From NCBI RefSeq assembly GCF_042665255.1, contig NZ_JBHTCD010000014.1: a stretch of DNA of 64,000 nt. One strand, written 5' to 3'. Shown here in pieces: positions 60,048-64,000 of the stretch. Numbering within the stretch: position 1 is the first letter of the stretch; every line of letters begins with the position of its first letter. Source of the DNA: Insolitispirillum peregrinum. Its GTDB lineage: Bacteria > Pseudomonadota > Alphaproteobacteria > Rhodospirillales > Rhodospirillaceae. The position numbers and the translations under genes are program-made. Below the pieces are notes generated by a model, which made no database searches, was not told the DNA's origin, and worked only from the letters and a program-made list of their open reading frames with translations.

Positions 60048-61412
60048 TTACTTTACGATTTGAACGGAATAGTCGCTGCCATCGGCATGCAGGCCCTGAC
60101 AGTCGGCCTTGCCGTCCTTGCCCTGTTTGCAGGCGACCTTGGATGGATCAAATACCTGACCGTCGGGGCAGGTGGCTGCCGCTGTCTGGTTCAGCGTCAG
60201 TTGCCCACCCGCAATGGCGGCGGTGACCGGTGCGGCGCACTTTACCCCGTCGCTGCGTTCGATGGTGGCGGTGCCTTTGCCGTCCTTGATGTCGTATTCG
60301 ACTTCCAGCGGGCGGCCGGTCTGGCTGTCCATCAGGCCGGTGCGCGAGCGCCAGTGACCATTCAGGAAGCTGGTATCGCCCTTGCTCATCGCATCGGCAG
60401 GCAGAACCAGCGGCTGCGGCGGGACGGTGGTGCCATCCTTGCCCTTGTCTGCGGCTGTCTTGTCGGCTGAGGGGTCGGCTTTTTTGTCCGCGTTGGGGGC
60501 GGTGCCGTCCTTGGGCTGGTCCTTTGGCAGTTCTGGCGGCGTCTGCGGAGGTTGATCCTTGCCCTGATCCTTGTTCTGGCTGTCGACCGGCAGGGCCGGA
60601 TCAACGGCGGCAGGGGTGGAGGCACTGCCGGTACCGGGAACCAGCACCGCTCCGCCCTGAGGCGTGACCGGGATGACCGGGACCACGGCGGTTCCGGTAT
60701 CCGGGGTGGTTGGCAGCGTCGGCGCATCGACGGTCGGGAGCGGCAGGACCGGCAAAATACCGGGCAGAGGTACCGCCACGCCACAGCTGCGCAGGCCAAA
60801 GAGCAGCAGGGCCAGCAGCAACAGCAGGGGCAGCAGCAGCCACAGCCAGCGCCACCACGGGCGGGATACGGCCACCGGGGCCAGCACCGGGGCTGCTACG
60901 GCAGCGGTGGCGGCGGTTGCGGCGGGTTGCCATGGCAAATCACGCAGCACGTCATGGTCCGGAGCTGCCCCCAGCGGATCAAAGCCCCAAAAGGTCAGCA
61001 CCGGGCGGCCATCAACCAGATGGATGTGGCTTTCATCGGGAATGTGCAGGGCCAGGGGCAGCATCCGCCCGAGGACTTCGGCGTCGTCACTGCTGCCGGG
61101 ACGGGCGAGCAGGCTTTGACTGTGGGCGGCGAAATCCTGCCGGGCCTGCGCAATGATGGCCCGTGCCGGGGCGCGCTCTTCTTCCGAGGCGGCAGACCAC
61201 GGCACCACAAAGCTGCCGCTGGGGGCATACCACGAGATGGTGTCACCGGCTTCGTTCACCTGCGGGATGGCCAGCAGGTTGGCATACTCGGCCCCCATCC
61301 GGCGTTTGACGATCGCCCGCAATTGCGGGGCAGCCGAGCTGACCGGGCGGCCAACAGCCCCCAGCGCCTTGTACTCGCGCAGGCGACCGGTTCGTAACAG
61401 AACCCCTGACAT
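60048..61412 (-). CDS. srfA: SrfA family membrane protein
   Basis: A 454-residue protein. The N-terminal SrfA domain begins MSGVLLRTGRLREYKALGAV and contains ISWYAPSGSFVVPWSA and HLVDGRPVLTFWGF. A membrane helix (WWRWLWLLLPLLLLLALLLF) lies near 190-210, then a proline-, lysine- and aspartate-rich linker. The C-terminal periplasmic domain (FLNGHWRSRTGLMDSQTG, with several Cys that may form disulfides) ends the protein. It thus spans the inner membrane. It is 19 bases before srfB and is the expected membrane anchor of the SrfABC set. Confidence 0.85.
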   Translation of the reverse strand: MSGVLLRTGRLREYKALGAVGRPVSSAAPQLRAIVKRRMGAEYANLLAIPQVNEAGDTISWYAPSGSFVVPWSAASEEERAPARAIIAQARQDFAAHSQSLLARPGSSDDAEVLGRMLPLALHIPDESHIHLVDGRPVLTFWGFDPLGAAPDHDVLRDLPWQPAATAATAAVAAPVLAPVAVSRPWWRWLWLLLPLLLLLALLLFGLRSCGVAVPLPGILPVLPLPTVDAPTLPTTPDTGTAVVPVIPVTPQGGAVLVPGTGSASTPAAVDPALPVDSQNKDQGKDQPPQTPPELPKDQPKDGTAPNADKKADPSADKTAADKGKDGTTVPPQPLVLPADAMSKGDTSFLNGHWRSRTGLMDSQTGRPLEVEYDIKDGKGTATIERSDGVKCAAPVTAAIAGGQLTLNQTAAATCPDGQVFDPSKVACKQGKDGKADCQGLHADGSDYSVQIVK

Positions 61413-61504
61413 CTCTCGGTTTCTCCCCTTGGGCGGTCGGCAGAATGTTTCAGTTAAAAATCCCGCGACGGAGCAGGATCAGCAGGCAGGATGGTCCACA
61501 GCCG

Positions 61505-63274
61505 TTATTGCGGGCAGTTTGCCGGGACCGGCTTTTCGCCCGATGCCTGCTGAACCAGCTTGGGCAGGTCGTCGATCGACTTCATGGTCAGCAGCTTGCC
61601 GCCAGTGGCGTCGGCGATACAGCGGCCCTCACCCATGCCGTTCACGTCGATGACGTTGATGGTCAGGTTCGGCTTGCTGGCCTTCAGCGCGCGGGCCGTG
61701 GCGCACGGGTCGCCCCCACAGGAGTCTTCTCCATCGGTGACCACCACCAGCGTCGCCGGAACCGAGCGGCCATCAACCATGTTGCCCGCGCGTTCAATGC
61801 CACGGGCGAGAGGCGTTCCCTTTTGCGGGGTGATGCTGCTCAGGCGGCTGCGCAGTTCGCCCCGTTCGGCCGGGCTGAAGAACTTGTAGTTGTCGGCCCC
61901 CTGACATTTGCCGAACACCACCAGCCCGACGTCCATATCCTTGGGCAGCGTTGAAACGGTGTAGTCCACCGCAGTCTTGGCTGCGCTGAGACGGTCGTTG
62001 CCGGTTCCCCCCTGCATGGATTCCAGTTGGCGCAGGGCCTGACCATCGCCACCGCGGGCGCGGGCGATCAGGCTGCGGATTTCAGCTTCCGAGACGCCAG
62101 CCTTCAAGGCCATGCTGCCCGAGCTGTCGAGCAGGATCACCAGTTCCGGGGCTTCCCACTTTTTACGCGGCGGAGGGCAGCTTGCCTGTTGCGGGGTGCT
62201 CTTGGGTGGTGCCTTGGCGGCTCCGTCCTTGGGGGGCGTTTCCTTTTGAGGCGGCGGGGCTTCCTTGGTGACGGGCGGTTTGGCCGGTTGCGGCTTTGGT
62301 GGTTCGGCCGTGGTCGGCTCTTGGGGAGGCTCCTGTTTGGGAACCTCTGTCTTGGGCTGTTCGGGCTGCGGCGGGACCAGCGGAGCCGGTTCGGTGACCG
62401 GTGGAACCGGCGTCGGGTCTTGCGCTGGCGGAGTGTCGGGCAGGGTGGTCGGAGCCGGGCAGGCTGCCAGCCGGGCCGCGAGGTCCTTTTCTGCCTTGGC
62501 AATGTCAGCCCGCAGCTTGTCTTCCTCGGCCTGCAAGGCAGCGAGGCGGTCTTGTTGCGATGTGTCGGTGGTGACCGTGGTGTCCGGCAGGGCAGGCGAC
62601 AGCCAGGGCAGGGGCCAGAATTTCCACCAGATCAGCAACAGCAAAAGAAGCAGCAGCAACAGGCTGATCAGGGTCGCCCACAGGCAACCCCGCTTGGGGG
62701 CCGCGGCAACGGCAGCCGTTCCTGCTGCTGCGGTCGCTGCTGTCGCAGCAGGGGCGGTGACATCTGGACTGGTGCTCGCGGTGGCGGTCGGAGGCTCTGC
62801 CGGGCGGGCGGGCGTCACTGGAATGCGGCTGGCCGGAACGGCCATCGCGGCCCCTGCGCTCAGGCGTCCCCAGCCAATCACCACCGGCTGCCCGTTCAGC
62901 ACATAAACGGCATTCTCGGGCGGCAGGGCACTGACCGTTGCCAGAACAGAAGATAGCGGATTGTCCGGGTGGCGGGCGGCCAGATCCCGTAGCGCACCGA
63001 GCCGGTCAGACAGCAGCTTTGCCGCCCGTTCCTTTTCTCTGGCAGGCAACGAGCTGTAGGGCACAGGTTGCCCGCCAATATCGCTGTACCATTCGACAAA
63101 AGCCGCGCCGGGAACCAGCAGGGGTTCGGCAAGAACAGAGGCCGATGCAGGCTGAAGGTAGCGGCGGATAAAAGATGTGAGTTGTGGATGAAACTGCCAG
63201 ATCGGGCGGTTTTCATGCAGGGAAGGATGGAGAGTAGACGTTTCCGTCCGTGCAATTCTTACTTTTTGCACCAT
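61505..63274 (-). CDS. Membrane-anchored VWA protein with SrfA-like N-terminus
   Basis: A 589-residue protein. Residues 30-150 resemble the SrfA N-terminal domain (FVEWYSDIGGQPVPYSSL and VYVLNGQPVVIGWGRL). A membrane helix (ATLISLLLLLLLLLLIWWKF) at about 200-220 is followed by a coiled coil and a long P/E/K/T-rich linker. The C-terminal VWA domain (about 375-570) has a complete metal site LVILLDSSGSM, and the fold core VVVTDGEDSCGGDPC. First gene of the operon. Start: ATG at 63274 with AGGAGA immediately upstream; the next codon, GTG, has better spacing. Probably the periplasmic adhesion or sensing arm of the machine. Confidence 0.82.
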   Translation of the reverse strand: MVQKVRIARTETSTLHPSLHENRPIWQFHPQLTSFIRRYLQPASASVLAEPLLVPGAAFVEWYSDIGGQPVPYSSLPAREKERAAKLLSDRLGALRDLAARHPDNPLSSVLATVSALPPENAVYVLNGQPVVIGWGRLSAGAAMAVPASRIPVTPARPAEPPTATASTSPDVTAPAATAATAAAGTAAVAAAPKRGCLWATLISLLLLLLLLLLIWWKFWPLPWLSPALPDTTVTTDTSQQDRLAALQAEEDKLRADIAKAEKDLAARLAACPAPTTLPDTPPAQDPTPVPPVTEPAPLVPPQPEQPKTEVPKQEPPQEPTTAEPPKPQPAKPPVTKEAPPPQKETPPKDGAAKAPPKSTPQQASCPPPRKKWEAPELVILLDSSGSMALKAGVSEAEIRSLIARARGGDGQALRQLESMQGGTGNDRLSAAKTAVDYTVSTLPKDMDVGLVVFGKCQGADNYKFFSPAERGELRSRLSSITPQKGTPLARGIERAGNMVDGRSVPATLVVVTDGEDSCGGDPCATARALKASKPNLTINVIDVNGMGEGRCIADATGGKLLTMKSIDDLPKLVQQASGEKPVPANCPQ

Positions 63275-63306
63275 TCTCCTGAAACCTTCTTTTCAGCGTA
63301 TCTCTG

Positions 63307-63337
63307 CTTTTTTACATAGCAGATTGCTGTAAAAAGA
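63307..63337. promoter_or_regulatory. Palindrome upstream of the Srf operon
   Basis: CTTTTTTACATAGCA pairs imperfectly with TGCTGTAAAAAG around GAT. It lies about 35 bases before the first gene of the operon, where a repressor or activator could bind; its T-run on the minus strand could alternatively terminate transcripts. Confidence 0.35.
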
Positions 63338-63518
63338 GGAATAGCCTATCTCGATTCGCCTGATAGTGAGCGGAATGAGTCCTCCGAAGGGCAGGTTGGT
63401 GACGGCACTCTATATAGAGGAGCATCGCCCATGGGGGGCGGGACCTTGATTTCCGGTCTGCTGCTGATCGAGATGGGTGGGTGCATTTAAGAAAAGGCGG
63501 AGTGTGAGAAAAAAACTG

Positions 63519-63547
63519 TTGCGCCCGGCTGCCTGTTTCGCTAAGTT
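63519..63547 (+). promoter_or_regulatory. Candidate rRNA promoter P1
   Basis: TTGCGC (63519-63524) and TAAGTT (63542-63547) with 17-base spacing, preceded by an A-rich stretch (GAGAAAAAAACTG) like an UP element. Confidence 0.4.
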
Positions 63548-63693
63548 CAATCCCTCGGCGGCGTTCGCTGCCTCTTCGATCTTCCTCTGATCGGTATCGC
63601 CATCCAAAACGCTTCGGCGTCGGCGACTGGTCGTCTCTGGTTTCTGCCTGTTGGTGGCGCCGAAGAAAAAAGAAAGATTGATGAAAAAAACGG

Positions 63694-63722
63694 TTGACAG
63701 GCTGCTGATGCAGCGGTAGAAA
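63694..63722 (+). promoter_or_regulatory. Candidate rRNA promoter P2
   Basis: A perfect TTGACA (63694-63699), 17-base spacer and TAGAAA (63717-63722), preceded by an A-rich stretch (63665-63690). It is about 200 bases before 16S, the usual distance. Confidence 0.7.
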
Positions 63723-63922
63723 CCACCTCCCCCTGACGGGGAGCTTCGAGAGAGGCAAACAGTCAAGAAATTCAGGGCCTTCGGGGTCCGCCAGAAATGG
63801 TTCGCTGTTTGACATCGTGAAGAGACGGAAGGGATGCGTGGGCGGTTGCTCGATCAGTTGAGCAGTTGTCGCGCACATCCTTAAGCCAAGCGCTTAGGTT
63901 TTTGTGACGGATTGCTCAAGTC
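63723..63922 (+). other. rRNA operon leader
   Basis: No gene is seen. A hairpin TGCTC/GAGCA near 63847-63864 may be part of the processing stem. No clear boxA was recognised. The 63275-63518 stretch before the promoters also holds no convincing gene. Confidence 0.55.
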
Positions 63923-64000
63923 AACTTGAGAGTTTGATCCTGGCTCAGAACGAACGCTGGCGGCAGGCCTAACACATGCAAGTCGATCGCTGTCTTCGGA
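63923..64000 (+). rRNA. rrs: 16S ribosomal RNA, 5' end (continues beyond window)
   Basis: The universal 16S start is seen: AACTTGAGAGTTTGATCCTG, then GCTCAGAACGAACGCTGGCG, and AACACATGCAAGTCGA. The form GAACGAACGCTGGCGGCAGGC is alphaproteobacterial. Only 78 bases are in the window; the exact 5' end is estimated by homology. Confidence 0.97.

Noticed and set aside
57038..60226. Two long plus-strand frames opposite srfB
   Set aside because: SrfB has recognisable nucleotide-binding motifs across the whole stretch; the antisense frames have shadow composition.
44377..63274. Complete type VI secretion locus
   Set aside because: TagRST- and PpkA-VWA-like genes are present, but no sheath, baseplate, TssJLM, ClpV, Hcp or VgrG gene, and no kinase or phosphatase.

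Overview
The window is high-GC alphaproteobacterial DNA, probably from the Rhodospirillales. The evidence is a split F0 operon with the alphaproteobacterial order atpI-atpB-atpE-atpX(b')-atpF, a 16S rRNA 5' end of alphaproteobacterial type at the right edge, and dense coding with short intergenic palindromes. The species cannot be named from the sequence alone.

Layout. 1-4.7 kb: the 3' part of smc, then the F0 ATP synthase operon closed by a strong terminator. 4.7-5.9 kb: a small alanine-zipper lipoprotein and a structured, probably untranslated segment. 5.9-17.6 kb: a catabolic island with an M20 deacylase and an aldehyde dehydrogenase on the minus strand, divergent from a trimethylamine/histamine-dehydrogenase-type flavoprotein, an NMT1-type ABC importer, an HpaB-type monooxygenase, a RidA-like protein, a DUF1028 protein and a LysR regulator. 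17.7-27.4 kb, minus strand: a lipoprotein hydrolase, two autotransporters with almost identical beta-barrels but different passengers, two LuxR-type regulators and a TPR glycosyltransferase. 27.5-31.4 kb: a second amine-oxidation unit (flavin monooxygenase, second amine dehydrogenase paralogue, cupin), followed by a cluster of four DnaA-box-like 9-mers. 31.5-42 kb: iron uptake, with a Fur-box-linked siderophore ABC importer, an unusual LysR-HTH/TrpD2 fusion, a Fiu-type TonB receptor, PiuC, a Sel1 protein and an alpha-hydroxy-acid oxidase. 42-44 kb: a DbpA-type RNA helicase with a 9-residue tandem-repeat tail.

44.4-63.3 kb is the most interesting part. It is a tight 13-gene minus-strand operon joining SrfA, SrfB and SrfC homologues to a module that looks like TagT-TagS-TagR and the periplasmic VWA part of PpkA, the trans-envelope activator of some type VI secretion systems. 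It also holds two small lipoproteins, a trypsin-like periplasmic protease, a Sel1 membrane protein, a second VWA protein and a YfaP-like protein. No kinase, phosphatase or type VI structural gene is present. I infer an envelope-spanning sensing or force-generating apparatus in which an actin/Hsp70-like ATPase (SrfB) and a GTPase (SrfC) take the place of the kinase output.

63.3-64 kb: the rRNA operon leader with two candidate promoters and the start of 16S rRNA on the plus strand, divergent from the Srf operon.

A family of palindromic intergenic repeats (GCGAAAA...TTTTCGC and related forms) is scattered through the window. One copy supplies the last codons of the Sel1 gene.
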